Source: Actinomycetota bacterium (lineage in GTDB: Bacteria; Actinomycetota; Acidimicrobiia; Acidimicrobiales; Aldehydirespiratoraceae). From it: 44,688 nt of DNA. Within the stretch, counting starts at the first letter, position 1, and every line of letters starts with the position of its first letter. Below, piece after piece: positions 1-8,686 of this stretch. The DNA lies in assembly GCA_029979265.1 (NCBI GenBank), contig JAPOHW010000010.1:1-44688 (forward strand), given 5' to 3'. A program made the translations under genes and the position numbers. A model generated the notes under the pieces. It was not told the origin of the DNA. It ran no database searches and saw only the letters and a program-made list of their open reading frames with translations.

Positions 1-1035
1 CCGGAACTCGAGCGTCAGTTCGACATTGGCGCGCTTGATCTTCGGGCGTTCGATCCCGGTGCACGCATCTGGGACGGGGCAATGATGCACACCATCGGTG
101 ACCCGTTTCGGCGGCCCGGTACAACCCTGGCCACTGTGCGCGCGCCGGTTGCGACGCTGGCCGACAAGCTTCGCCTCGCCCGCCAGCGCCTTCGCTTGCG
201 ACGAGCACGAACCCCTGATCTGTTGCGTCAGTCGGATCAGGCAACGATCGATGCGTTGCGCACCGACGGCTTCAGCGAGAAGGTCATCGATCGGTTCTTC
301 CGTCCGTTTGTCGGTGGGATCCAACTCGATCCCGAGCTGGCCACGAGTCGGCGCATGTTCGACGTGGTTCTGCAGAGCCTGTACCGCGGCGATGCCGTGG
401 TGCCGGCGTTGGGGATGCAGGCGATTCCCGACCAGCTCGCCGCCGAACTGCCGGCCGGATGCATCCGGTTGGAAACGCCGGTCACGAAGATCGCCCCGGG
501 GCGAGTCACGACCGCAGTCGGGGGACACCTCGAGGCCGACCGGGTTGTGGTCGCCACCGAGGGGCCCGGCGCAGCACAGCTCCTCGGACTCGAGCCCGTC
601 GAATCGAACCCTGCGACCTGTGTCTGGTTCGCAGCAGCAGAACCACCCCACCGGCACCGCTATCTGGTGCTCGACGGCAACGGCCCGGCCCGCAACATCG
701 CTGTGATGAGCAACGTTGCCCCCGAGTACACCCCCGACGACACGGCGTTGATCGCAGCAGCGTGTCCCGGTGTCGAGATGGGCGACGCAGCGCCGTTGGT
801 GCGCGCGCAACTGCGTGCCATCTGGGGGCCAGGCGTCGACGAGTGGACGCATCTTCGCACCGACGTCATCGCTCACGGCCAACCTGCGCAGCCACCGGGA
901 TTCTCACCGAAGCAGCGTGTGGCGCTGGGCGACGGCTTGTTCGTGTGTGGTGACCATCGCGACACGGCATCGATCCAGGGAGCGTTGTTCTCGGGTCGTC
1001 GGTGCGGTGAAGCCGTCCTGTCCAGCCTCACGTGA
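1..1035 (+). CDS. FAD-dependent oxidoreductase (amine oxidase/phytoene desaturase-like), 5' truncated
   Basis: The reading frame is open from base 1, so the gene begins before the window; the first ATG at 82 is internal because the upstream codons already read like the family (...FDPGARIWDGAMMHTIGDP). The N-terminal dinucleotide-binding glycine motif is therefore missing. What remains is the substrate domain and the C-terminal FAD-contact motif, GDGLFVCGDHRDTASIQGAL near residue 300 of the visible part, typical of the protoporphyrinogen oxidase/phytoene desaturase/monoamine oxidase superfamily. The substrate cannot be read from sequence; a carotenoid or porphyrin role is possible but not shown. 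It stops at TGA 1033-1035 and is followed by 246 bases without a recognisable gene. Confidence 0.8.
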   Translation, partial: PELERQFDIGALDLRAFDPGARIWDGAMMHTIGDPFRRPGTTLATVRAPVATLADKLRLARQRLRLRRARTPDLLRQSDQATIDALRTDGFSEKVIDRFFRPFVGGIQLDPELATSRRMFDVVLQSLYRGDAVVPALGMQAIPDQLAAELPAGCIRLETPVTKIAPGRVTTAVGGHLEADRVVVATEGPGAAQLLGLEPVESNPATCVWFAAAEPPHRHRYLVLDGNGPARNIAVMSNVAPEYTPDDTALIAAACPGVEMGDAAPLVRAQLRAIWGPGVDEWTHLRTDVIAHGQPAQPPGFSPKQRVALGDGLFVCGDHRDTASIQGALFSGRRCGEAVLSSLT

Positions 1036-1281
1036 CCGTGTGACCGACGAGCGATGCAGGGTGCGTGGGCGCTGATGTCGTTGAGATCCTCTCCGTCTTT
1101 TCCAACCTGATGTTCCAGTCCTCGATGAGTTCCAAGGCGGTCGACGCCCATTGCGTGGGGCCCCGAGTACACCGTCTCTGAGGATGTCGAACAGCTCCGG
1201 AGGTCCCCCTGTCGGCCTCAACCCTTGGTAGCAACCGACTGAGCGCACTTCCTAAGACTTCTTCCACCTACCGTTGGCAGC
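1036..1281. other. Intergenic stretch without a recognised gene
   Basis: Between the FAD oxidoreductase and the convergent protease. Several short frames are open on the minus strand but none has a recognisable motif, a ribosome site or a -10 box next to its start. By eye the stretch is less GC-rich than the neighbouring genes. It may be a decayed gene remnant. Confidence 0.4.
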
Positions 1282-2385
1282 TCAGTGCCGATGGGCAGCC
1301 TGAAGTTCGAGAACCCCGAGCAGGCGCGAGAGATCGCTCGAGGCAACGATTCCGACCAACTGCCCGTCGTCCATCACGAGGGTTCGCGTCACGGCCCGAT
1401 TGGCGGCGACGCGAACGAGTTCGGACACCGTTGCGTCAGGGGCGATAACCGGTATCTGGGCGATAGGGATCGCGAGATCACCGACGGTGGTGCCCGGAGT
1501 AGATCGGGGAACGTCGGCGAGGGTGATGAGCCCGACGATCTCTTGATCACGCATCACGGGGTATCCGCTGTGGCGTCCGTGGCGGAGCAGGTCTTCGACG
1601 AATGTCTCTACTGGAAGGTCGGCGTCGACAGTGATCGGATCAGGGCTCATCAGATCAGAGACCAGTATTTCGTGGAGCGGTTGTGCCGTGATCGAGCCGA
1701 TGTGCTCAATGCGTGCCGCCTCTCGAATGAACCAGCCGATCGCCATGCTCCAGATACCACCGATAAATCCGCCGAACGCGACCTGGACAACTCCTAGACC
1801 AACGAGGCCCGCACCGATTCCTCGGCCAAGCCGAGCCGCGCGGACCGTAGCTGCCACCTCATCGCCATCTCGTCGCCATAGCCATGCCTGGTAGATGCGG
1901 CCGCCGTCGAGGGGGAACGCCGGCAAGAGGTTGAACCCCATCAGGAGAAGATTCATGGTGCCAAGCCAGAGGGTTGCCGCCCCTGGCAGACCGCTGAGTC
2001 CGGCCGAAGCCAGGACAGACGAAACACCGATGGCGGCGCTGACCACCGGACCGGCCGCTGCGATCCGAAGTGCAGCCAAGGGCGAGGTCGGCTGATCGCC
2101 GAGTTGGGCGACGCCGCCAAAGATCCAGAGGGTGATCGACTCGACTCGTACGCTGTGACGAAGCGCCACGAGCGCATGGCCGTACTCATGGGCGGCGATC
2201 GATGCGAGAAACGCGACGGTTGTAACGATCGCAGTCACCCAGTAGGCGCCGTCGGATCGACCCTCGATGACGCTGGGGAAGACCGTGCTGGCGAGCGATG
2301 AGGCAAGGAGTGCCGCAATTACGGCGACACTCCAGTTCACGCGGATGGGGATTCCCTGGATACGTCCGAGCAGGAGACCGTTCAT
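1282..2385 (-). CDS. Site-2 protease family (M50) zinc metalloprotease with CBS domain pair
   Basis: A 367-residue intramembrane protease of the Rip3/SpoIVFB type. The zinc motif HEYGH lies at residues 66-70 in the third hydrophobic segment, and the second metal-site motif, LLPAFPLDGGR with Asp160, is intact. About five membrane segments occupy residues 15-225. Residues 240-360 form two CBS modules, which usually bind adenine nucleotides and may gate the protease. The family cleaves membrane-anchored substrates such as anti-sigma factors; no substrate is visible here. The ATG at 2385 overlaps by four bases (ATGA) the end of a possible small upstream ORF. It is convergent with the FAD oxidoreductase. 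Confidence 0.9.
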   Translation of the reverse strand: MNGLLLGRIQGIPIRVNWSVAVIAALLASSLASTVFPSVIEGRSDGAYWVTAIVTTVAFLASIAAHEYGHALVALRHSVRVESITLWIFGGVAQLGDQPTSPLAALRIAAAGPVVSAAIGVSSVLASAGLSGLPGAATLWLGTMNLLLMGFNLLPAFPLDGGRIYQAWLWRRDGDEVAATVRAARLGRGIGAGLVGLGVVQVAFGGFIGGIWSMAIGWFIREAARIEHIGSITAQPLHEILVSDLMSPDPITVDADLPVETFVEDLLRHGRHSGYPVMRDQEIVGLITLADVPRSTPGTTVGDLAIPIAQIPVIAPDATVSELVRVAANRAVTRTLVMDDGQLVGIVASSDLSRLLGVLELQAAHRH

Positions 2386-2555
2386 TTCGGAATCGCTCGC
2401 TCAGACGGGGGTATTGCAGGGCTCGGCGGTCGGGAAGGCCGACAACCGCTCAGCCGCAATCGCCTCGTCGCCGATGGAGCGTTCGTGGAGGATCGCCAGC
2501 TCATGGGCTCGCTCCCGTTCCAGCCGTGATCTGACAGTGTTCGTTTTGATCCCAT
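2382..2555 (-). CDS. Possible small leaderless ORF, perhaps frameshifted, upstream of the M50 protease
   Basis: An ATG at 2555 sits 7 bases behind a TACAGT box (minus strand), the arrangement seen at many starts in this window. As read, the frame gives 57 residues ending in a TGA that overlaps the protease start as ATGA. The neighbouring frame, ending at 2401, has much higher GC at third codon positions and a helical, charged composition (RSRLERERAHELAILHERS). It would join the same ATG if the A4 run at 2544-2547 (T4 on the plus strand) had one more A. No homologue is recognised. It could also be non-coding leader sequence. Confidence 0.3.
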   Translation of the reverse strand: MGSKRTLSDHGWNGSEPMSWRSSTNAPSATRRLRLSGCRPSRPPSPAIPPSERAIPK

Positions 2556-2562
2556 GCCCGGG

Positions 2563-2568
2563 ACTGTA
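2563..2568 (-). promoter_or_regulatory. -10 box TACAGT, 7 bases before ATG 2555
   Basis: Matches the TANNNT consensus at leaderless-type distance from the start codon of the small ORF; it would also drive the M50 protease gene. Confidence 0.45.
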
Positions 2569-2684
2569 CGAATCGCCGTCGCGTAGCACCCGGGTCGGAA
2601 GTCCCGGTTGTGGGCACTACGAAGCGCCACTGGTGGCCGGGGCTGCTTGATCGCAGGACTAGCGTTCTGAGTGGGGAGGACGAT

Positions 2685-3635
2685 ATGCCGACGAGGCGAA
2701 CCCGCGGATCGCTTGAACTCGGTGTCATTGATTTCGACGCTGCGCTCGATCACCAGGTCGAGTCCATGGATCGGGCCTGTTGCGAGTTGGGGTTCTTCCG
2801 GTTGCCGATCGACATCGTCACCGCTCACGTACGAGATGCCGCCTGGTCGGCTGCGTTGCAGTTCTTCGCGCTGGCCGACGAGGCCAAACACGCAATCGCC
2901 TTCCCCGAGCCCGGCTATCCCTACGGATACTCGCCATTCCGCGCCGAGACCCTGGCTCGATCGCTCGACGACAGCGAAGCACAACCCGATTTGAAGGAAT
3001 CCCTGTCGGTCGGGCCTGACTGCGGTGGACCGCGAACGCCACTTCCCGGCGAGGAGTGGATCTGCTCACCGAGTCTGTGGCCCGACGAGGTGCCGGAGCT
3101 CCGCGAGGCCTGGGTCGCCTACTACCGGGAACTCAGTGATGTTGCCGAACGACTCCTATGCGTCATGGCGCTCGCCCTCGACCTGCCCGAGACGTACTTC
3201 GAGCCTTTCGTGGATCGTCCGATCACTTCGATGCGGGCCATCCACTACCCGATCGCGCCGGCATCCGCCACCGCACTGCGGGCCGGCGCACACACTGACT
3301 ATGGAACGTTCACGATCTTGCGTACCGATGACGTCCCCGGGCTCGAGGTGCAGGACCGAGCCGGGCGGTGGCGCGCCATCACACCCGACCCCGACTGTTT
3401 CGTGGTCAACCTCGGCGACACCATCGCCCAGTGGACCAACGACCGATGGCGCTCCACGCTGCATCGGGTGGTACCCGGTGCCTCCGAGCGCCACTCGTTC
3501 GCCTTCTTCCACATGGCCAATTGGGACGCCCGCATCGAGTGTCTCCCGACCTGCCTCGCCCCCGGGTCTGCGCCGAACCACGAACCGATCGAGGCCGGCC
3601 CGTGGCTCATGCGCAAATTCCAATCGACGGTCTGA
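2685..3635 (+). CDS. 2-oxoglutarate/Fe(II)-dependent dioxygenase (isopenicillin N synthase family)
   Basis: A 316-residue soluble oxygenase. The start at 2685 is preferred over an in-frame ATG at 2610 because a strong ribosome site, GGGGAGGA (2673-2680), precedes it by four bases. The iron triad is visible: His203 and Asp205 (AHTDYGTFTIL) and His260 (LHRVVPG). The co-substrate pair is Arg269 and Ser271 (RHSF). Residues 10-100 form the N-terminal DIOX_N domain. The family uses O2 to hydroxylate, desaturate or close rings on small molecules; the substrate is unknown. The stop lies three bases from that of the convergent aconitase gene, leaving no room for a separate terminator. Confidence 0.88.
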   Translation: MPTRRTRGSLELGVIDFDAALDHQVESMDRACCELGFFRLPIDIVTAHVRDAAWSAALQFFALADEAKHAIAFPEPGYPYGYSPFRAETLARSLDDSEAQPDLKESLSVGPDCGGPRTPLPGEEWICSPSLWPDEVPELREAWVAYYRELSDVAERLLCVMALALDLPETYFEPFVDRPITSMRAIHYPIAPASATALRAGAHTDYGTFTILRTDDVPGLEVQDRAGRWRAITPDPDCFVVNLGDTIAQWTNDRWRSTLHRVVPGASERHSFAFFHMANWDARIECLPTCLAPGSAPNHEPIEAGPWLMRKFQSTV

Positions 3636-3638
3636 CCC

Positions 3639-6437
3639 CTAGCGGCCGATCGTGACCGGGATGGAGGTGAGCTCTTTTTCGGGTGGCTCGAAGTGGGTGA
3701 GGTCGATGCCTTCGACCGCCGCCCTGTACTCCTCGAGGGTTGGTGTGCGTCCGAGGATCGCCGACAGCACGACGACCGGGGTCGACGCCAGCAACGATTC
3801 CCCCTTCTTGGTGGCGGAGTCCTTCACCACTCGACCCTGGAAGAGCCGCGTCGATGTCGCCATCACGGTGTCACCCGGCTCGGCCTTCTCCTGGTTGCCC
3901 ATGCAGAGATTGCAGCCCGGTCGCTCCAGGTAGAGGATGTTCTCGTAGCCGGTGCGGGCAACGCTCTTCGGGTCGGTGTCGTCGAATTCGAAACCGGCGT
4001 AGCGGGCCAGCACGTCCCAGTCGCCCTCGGCCTTGAGTTCGTCGACGATGTTGTAGGTCGGCGGAGCGACCACGAGGGGCGCCCTGAACTCGACCGAGCC
4101 GTGGGCCTCTTCGAGGTTTCGCAGCATCTTGGCCAAGATCTGCATGTCGCCCTTGTGGACCATGCAGGACCCGATGAAGCCCAGATCGACCGTTTTCGAG
4201 CCTTCGTAGTACGACAGTTCACGAATGGTGTCGTGCGTGTAGCGCTTCGACGGGTCGTCGTTGTCGACGTCCGGGTCGGCGATCATCGGCTCGTCGATGA
4301 TGTCGAGGTCGACGGTGAACTCGGCGTAGTACTTGGCGTCGGCATCGGGAGCCAGCGGTGGTTTCTCACCGGTTCGGATCTCGTCGATACGCCGGTTGGC
4401 CTGCGCAACCAGGCCGCCGAGTACCTCGTTGTCGTTGTCCATGCCCTTGTCGATCATGACCTGGATTCGATCTCGAGCGATCTCGAGCGACTCGATGAGC
4501 GTCTTGCTGTCGGAGATGCAGATCGAGGCCTTGGCCTTCATCTCTGCGGTCCAGTCGGTGAACGTGAACGCTTGGTCGGAGGCGAGGGTGCCGATGTGCA
4601 CCTCGATCACTCGGCCCTGGAAGACGTTCTCGCCGTCGAACTCCTTGAGCATCTGGGCCTGGGTCGCGTGGACGACGTCCCGGAAGTCCATGTAGGGCTT
4701 CATGTCGCCTTTGAACGTGACCTTGACCGACTCCGGAATCGGCATCGAGGCCTCACCGGTGGCAAGGGCCAGAGCGACAGTGCCGGAGTCGGCACCGAAC
4801 GCCACGCCCTTCGACATGCGGGTGTGGGAGTCGCCGCCGATGATGATCGCCCAGTCGTCGACGGTGATGTCGTTCAGGACCTTGTGGATCACGTCGGTCA
4901 TCGGTGCGTAGCGGCTGTGTGGATCGCGGGCCGTGATCATGCCGAAGTCGCTCATGAACTGCATCAACCGCGGCGTGTTCTCCTGTGCCTTGGCATCCCA
5001 GACCGATGCGGTGTGGCATCCGGACTGGTAGCCGGCATCGACGATCGGTGAGATGACGGTGGAGGCCATCATCTCGAGTTCCTGTGAGGTCATCAGGCCG
5101 GTCGTGTCTTGCGAGCCGACGATGTTGACCTCGACTCGGGTGTAGGAACCGGCATGCAGGGTCGCACCCGATGTGCCGACCGCATTGCGGTTGAAGATCT
5201 TTTCGACCGCTGTCAGGCCTTGGCCCTCATGAGAGACCTCGGCCGCCGGGGCGTAGACCGCCGGTGCGTCGATACCGAGGGTGGCCGCTGCGAAGGTCTG
5301 CAGCTTCTTGCCGAAGACGACCGCATAGGAGCCACCTGCCCTCATGAACTCGACCTTTTGGGGTGTCAACGCCGACGAGATGTCCATCAGTTCGGTGCCG
5401 TCGGGAGCGAGGAGCTTCTTGGTCCGAGTGTTGATGGTGAGAACGGTGCCGGTGTCGACCGAATAGGTCTGCTCGAGGACGGCTTCGCCGTCGGCGTCGA
5501 CGATCAGTTCGCCGTCGGCGTCGAATTGGGTCACCCAGTTCTGCAGATCGAGTCCGATCCCGCCGGTGACACCGACGGTGGTGAGAAAGATCGGTGAGAT
5601 GCCGTTGGTGCCGGCCACGATCGGCGCGTAGTTGATGAACGGTACGTACTCGCTCGCCGGTTTGCCGATCCACAGGGCCACGTTGTTGACGCCCGACATG
5701 CGCGACGAGCCGACGCCCATCGTGCCCTTCTCGGCGACCAGCATCACTCGTTTGTCGGGGTGCGCAGCCTGAAGGTCGAGCAGGGCCTGCTGCTTGGCGG
5801 GGTCGTGTTCGAACATCGACTTGCCGTGCAGCTCGCGGTCCGAGCGTGAATGGGCGTCGGCCCCCGGTGAGAGCAGATCGGTCGAGATGTCGCCGACCCC
5901 GGCGACGAAGGTGACGACCTCGATCTCGTCTTCGATGTCGGGGAGTCCGGTGAAGAACTCGGCGTGGGCGTAGCTCTCCAGCACCTCGGTGACGAGGCTG
6001 TTGCCGCCATGATGCGCCTCGGCAAGCCGTGCCATGTCGGCTTCGTAGAGAAACACCTGGGTCTTGAGCACGTCGGCGGCCTGGCGTGAGATTGCGTCGT
6101 CGTCGCCGAGGAGCAGATCGAGCAGCACGTCGATCGACGGGCCGCCCTTCATGTGCGACAGCTGCTCGAAGGCCGATGCGGGGGAGATCCCGTCGATGGT
6201 CCGCGTGCCGAGGATGACGTCCTTGAGCACCGTTGCCTTCAGGCCGGCTGCGCTCGTCGTACCGGGAAGGACGTTGAACACGAAGAAGTCGAGGCAGTCG
6301 GCTCGGTGCTCGCTGTCTGCATCCTCCATATGGCCGACGATCTCGGCGAGCAGGTCGGCACCATCGACGGGCTTGGGATGGAGTCCGTGGAGCGCTCGAT
6401 CGGCACTCTCGCTCAGATACTCGTCATACAGAGTCAT
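3639..6437 (-). CDS. acnB: Bifunctional aconitate hydratase B / 2-methylisocitrate dehydratase
   Basis: Interconverts citrate and isocitrate in the TCA cycle and dehydrates 2-methylcitrate-derived substrate in propionate catabolism. The 932-residue protein has the AcnB order: helical HEAT-like N-terminus, mobile domain, then the aconitase core with SQDTTGLMT and GGDSHTR. The three [4Fe-4S] cysteines are Cys758 (GSCM), Cys842 and Cys845 (GCNLC). The spacing between the first and second is about 25 residues longer than in E. coli AcnB, as recalled from that protein. The start at 6437 (MTLYDEYL) is preferred to the ATG at 6494, which lies only three bases after a TACAAT box and would precede the transcription start. 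The C-terminal domain order distinguishes it from AcnA. Confidence 0.95.
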   Translation of the reverse strand: MTLYDEYLSESADRALHGLHPKPVDGADLLAEIVGHMEDADSEHRADCLDFFVFNVLPGTTSAAGLKATVLKDVILGTRTIDGISPASAFEQLSHMKGGPSIDVLLDLLLGDDDAISRQAADVLKTQVFLYEADMARLAEAHHGGNSLVTEVLESYAHAEFFTGLPDIEDEIEVVTFVAGVGDISTDLLSPGADAHSRSDRELHGKSMFEHDPAKQQALLDLQAAHPDKRVMLVAEKGTMGVGSSRMSGVNNVALWIGKPASEYVPFINYAPIVAGTNGISPIFLTTVGVTGGIGLDLQNWVTQFDADGELIVDADGEAVLEQTYSVDTGTVLTINTRTKKLLAPDGTELMDISSALTPQKVEFMRAGGSYAVVFGKKLQTFAAATLGIDAPAVYAPAAEVSHEGQGLTAVEKIFNRNAVGTSGATLHAGSYTRVEVNIVGSQDTTGLMTSQELEMMASTVISPIVDAGYQSGCHTASVWDAKAQENTPRLMQFMSDFGMITARDPHSRYAPMTDVIHKVLNDITVDDWAIIIGGDSHTRMSKGVAFGADSGTVALALATGEASMPIPESVKVTFKGDMKPYMDFRDVVHATQAQMLKEFDGENVFQGRVIEVHIGTLASDQAFTFTDWTAEMKAKASICISDSKTLIESLEIARDRIQVMIDKGMDNDNEVLGGLVAQANRRIDEIRTGEKPPLAPDADAKYYAEFTVDLDIIDEPMIADPDVDNDDPSKRYTHDTIRELSYYEGSKTVDLGFIGSCMVHKGDMQILAKMLRNLEEAHGSVEFRAPLVVAPPTYNIVDELKAEGDWDVLARYAGFEFDDTDPKSVARTGYENILYLERPGCNLCMGNQEKAEPGDTVMATSTRLFQGRVVKDSATKKGESLLASTPVVVLSAILGRTPTLEEYRAAVEGIDLTHFEPPEKELTSIPVTIGR

Positions 6438-6497
6438 GAAAATCCGGACCTCGATTCGGTGCTGCGGTGGACGGGACCGAACCCGCTCCAGCATCGA

Positions 6498-6503
6498 ATT
6501 GTA
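6498..6503 (-). promoter_or_regulatory. acnB: -10 box TACAAT for acnB
   Basis: A near-perfect -10 hexamer about 60 bases upstream of the chosen acnB ATG. It predicts a roughly 50-base leader containing a weak GAGG ribosome site. Confidence 0.5.
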
Positions 6504-6564
6504 GCCAGCGCTGCCGAGTGCCCCATCGGTGTGAAATGCGGTCGATCGACCTGTGTTCGGCGTG

Positions 6565-7734
6565 TCAGTGTGACTGCGGTGTACGGATCGCCATCAGAAA
6601 GGCGACCGAGACGAGACCGGAGCTCAGTGCGGTCCACTGGGCGGTCGTATGGCCTGCTCGGTCGATGATGGCCCCGAGTGTCGGCGGGCCCAGCAGCCCG
6701 CCAACCCCTGCTGCGGTGTAGAGCGCGCCGAGCACACCTCCCATGCCGACCGTGCCGAACCGGTCTGCGATGATCGCAGGCGACAGCGAGATGAACCCGC
6801 CGTAGGCCACCCCCAACGTCAGCGCGAAGGCGATGAGGATCGGATAGCTGGTGTCGGCAACGATCCACAGGACAAAGCTCAGCGACAGGACGAGAAACGC
6901 ACCGCGATAGAGGCGAAGCAGCCCGAAGCGAACAGCGACGGCACCGAACCCGAGACGGCCGGCGACCGATGCCATGCCGATGAGACCGAGCAGAACGGCT
7001 GCCGAGCCGGAGCCGCCTGTGGTGTCGATGTAGTCGGCCATGAAGACGAAGGGCGTGAACAGCGCAGCCGACAGGAATACCGTCGACGCATACAGCAGCC
7101 AGAAGTCGGGGCGGCCCCGTACTGCTTGACGAATCGGCATCGGCTGCTCCGAGCCACCGGGCGGTCGATGGGCACCGATCGCCGCAACGAGCAGCAAGAT
7201 GCCAGCGGCAATCGCCAAGCCGCGGTAGGCGTTGCGCCAGCCGTGTGCGTCGATGACCAGTTCGATCACGGGCACGACGACGAGCGTGCCGACACCGATT
7301 CCTGCCACCGCCAGACCGATGGCAAGGGTACGGCGCCGCTCGAACCAGCCGCCGACGGCTGCCACCGTCGGGACGTAGCAGCAGGCCACCCCGATACCGA
7401 CGCCGAGGCCGTAGGTGGCATAGCCCAGCTCGAGCGAACCGACCTCGGCGGTGAGCATGAGACCGGCGAACATCGCCACCGAGCCGGCCAGCACAACCGG
7501 GCGAGGTCCTATCCGATCGGCGATCCGGCCGGTGCCCATCCCGATCACGAAGTAGGCGAAGGTCGTGATCGAGAAGAAAAAGGCCGTTTCGGACCGGTCG
7601 GTCCCGAACTCGTCGGCCATTGGGCCGAAGAACTCACCGAAGCTGTACGCCACACCGAAAACGGTGAACATCGAGAGGAAGGCCGAGGCCACGACGATCC
7701 ACGAGCGCGTCGAGTCGAGCTGGTCGGTGGTCAC
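6565..7734 (-). CDS. MFS transporter, monocarboxylate/oxalate-formate antiporter type
   Basis: A 389-residue carrier with about twelve hydrophobic segments. The loop between segments 2 and 3 carries GRIADRIGPRPVV, the major facilitator signature. The opening (WIVVASAFLSMFTVFGVAYSFGEFF) and the large-residue first helix resemble the monocarboxylate porter/OxlT branch, so a small carboxylate is the likely cargo, but this is inferred. It starts at GTG 7734, overlapping the stop of the MBL-fold hydrolase (GTGA), so the two are translationally coupled. acnB follows 127 bases downstream behind its own promoter. Confidence 0.85.
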   Translation of the reverse strand: MTTDQLDSTRSWIVVASAFLSMFTVFGVAYSFGEFFGPMADEFGTDRSETAFFFSITTFAYFVIGMGTGRIADRIGPRPVVLAGSVAMFAGLMLTAEVGSLELGYATYGLGVGIGVACCYVPTVAAVGGWFERRRTLAIGLAVAGIGVGTLVVVPVIELVIDAHGWRNAYRGLAIAAGILLLVAAIGAHRPPGGSEQPMPIRQAVRGRPDFWLLYASTVFLSAALFTPFVFMADYIDTTGGSGSAAVLLGLIGMASVAGRLGFGAVAVRFGLLRLYRGAFLVLSLSFVLWIVADTSYPILIAFALTLGVAYGGFISLSPAIIADRFGTVGMGGVLGALYTAAGVGGLLGPPTLGAIIDRAGHTTAQWTALSSGLVSVAFLMAIRTPQSH

Positions 7735-8651
7735 CGGCTGCCGTCCAAGATGACGGTCGAGTCGAGGTAGTCGACGTCGACCAAGTCCGCGCGTGGCGCA
7801 ACCCGGGCGAGTTCACGACGGATCGGTTCGATGTCGGTCTCGATCGAGAATCCCGGCATCCATCGATCGTGGTGCGTGAGCACGACCTTCTTCGGGTCGA
7901 GCAACTCGACCTGCCGCCCGACGAACTCGGCGAGCGATCCCTGCACGGGATCGCCGTCGATGTTGCCGCGACCGGCTGCGCCGATCAACGCCACGTCGGG
8001 TCGGAGGCTGCTCATGATGCCGGACCAGTGGCCCGACGTGTCCTGAAAGAAGATCGATCCATCTGGGGTGTCGAACACGAACACCAGCGCCCCGCCATCG
8101 CCGCGAGGGCTGTGGCCAGGTGTGCTCGCCGAGAGGTGGTCGACGGTCTCGTCGCCGAGCGTCTGAAACCACTCGTACAGCTCGGCGACCTTCGCCTGCT
8201 GCTCTTGCCAGGTGACGCCGAGGTCACCGAGACAGACGACGTCGGACTGCGCCATCTCGGCCTGCGTCCAGACACACGAGTGCTGGCTCGGGTACACACC
8301 GACGGTCACGCCATTGCCAAGATCGATCGTCTCGCCGCCGGCGACGCAGATCATCCGATCGGCCGAGACACCGGCCTCTTCCATGATTCGAACCGACTCG
8401 TAGTTGGCGATCAGGGTCGCATCGGTGTTGGCCATGATCCGTTCTGCGCCCCAGAGGTGATCGAAGTGGGCATGACCGACCACGATCCAGTCGCACTCGT
8501 GGACGTCGTCGGCGGTGTAGGTGCGGCCGTCGGGGTGGCGGGGTCCGGCAGCGCTCGGCACTCGGTCGACATAGGCGTCGAGCATGATCGTCATCCCTGC
8601 GGTCTTCAGGGCAAAGGTGGCGCAGCCGTACCAGTCGAGGGTGGTCGTCAT
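7731..8651 (-). CDS. MBL-fold metallo-hydrolase
   Basis: A 306-residue beta-lactamase-fold hydrolase with the metal motif HAHFDH (His60, His62, Asp64, His65) and a later histidine in LTHHDRW. It resembles the UlaG/RomA-like branch of Zn-dependent hydrolases, which act on lactones, phosphodiesters or N-acyl lipids; the substrate cannot be told. The stop overlaps the GTG of the MFS carrier, suggesting that the pair imports and hydrolyses one compound or hydrolyses and exports it. A weak CAGGAT box lies 7 bases before the ATG. It is divergent from the dienelactone hydrolase with a 35-base gap. Confidence 0.85.
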   Translation of the reverse strand: MTTTLDWYGCATFALKTAGMTIMLDAYVDRVPSAAGPRHPDGRTYTADDVHECDWIVVGHAHFDHLWGAERIMANTDATLIANYESVRIMEEAGVSADRMICVAGGETIDLGNGVTVGVYPSQHSCVWTQAEMAQSDVVCLGDLGVTWQEQQAKVAELYEWFQTLGDETVDHLSASTPGHSPRGDGGALVFVFDTPDGSIFFQDTSGHWSGIMSSLRPDVALIGAAGRGNIDGDPVQGSLAEFVGRQVELLDPKKVVLTHHDRWMPGFSIETDIEPIRRELARVAPRADLVDVDYLDSTVILDGSR

Positions 8652-8674
8652 GAGCCGGATCCTGACACACCCGC

Positions 8675-8680
8675 TACCGT
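8675..8680 (+). promoter_or_regulatory. -10 box TACCGT, 6 bases before ATG 8687
   Basis: Leaderless-type -10 box in the 35-base divergent gap between the MBL hydrolase and the dienelactone hydrolase. The same hexamer and spacing recur before the heliorhodopsin and the P450. Confidence 0.6.
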
Positions 8681-8686
8681 CCGGGC

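Noticed and set aside
3693..5051. A 452-residue open frame on the plus strand inside acnB
   Set aside because: It is the antisense shadow of acnB, whose motifs are unambiguous; the composition (long Asp, Val, Gly and Arg runs) is that of a reversed high-GC gene.
6438..6494. A start for AcnB at ATG 6494
   Set aside because: It is only three bases after the TACAAT box, and the extra residues do not resemble the family N-terminus.
6649..7770. A 373-residue plus-strand frame over the MFS gene
   Set aside because: Shadow of a twelve-helix transporter, with an Arg, Asp and Glu-rich, unfolded-looking composition.
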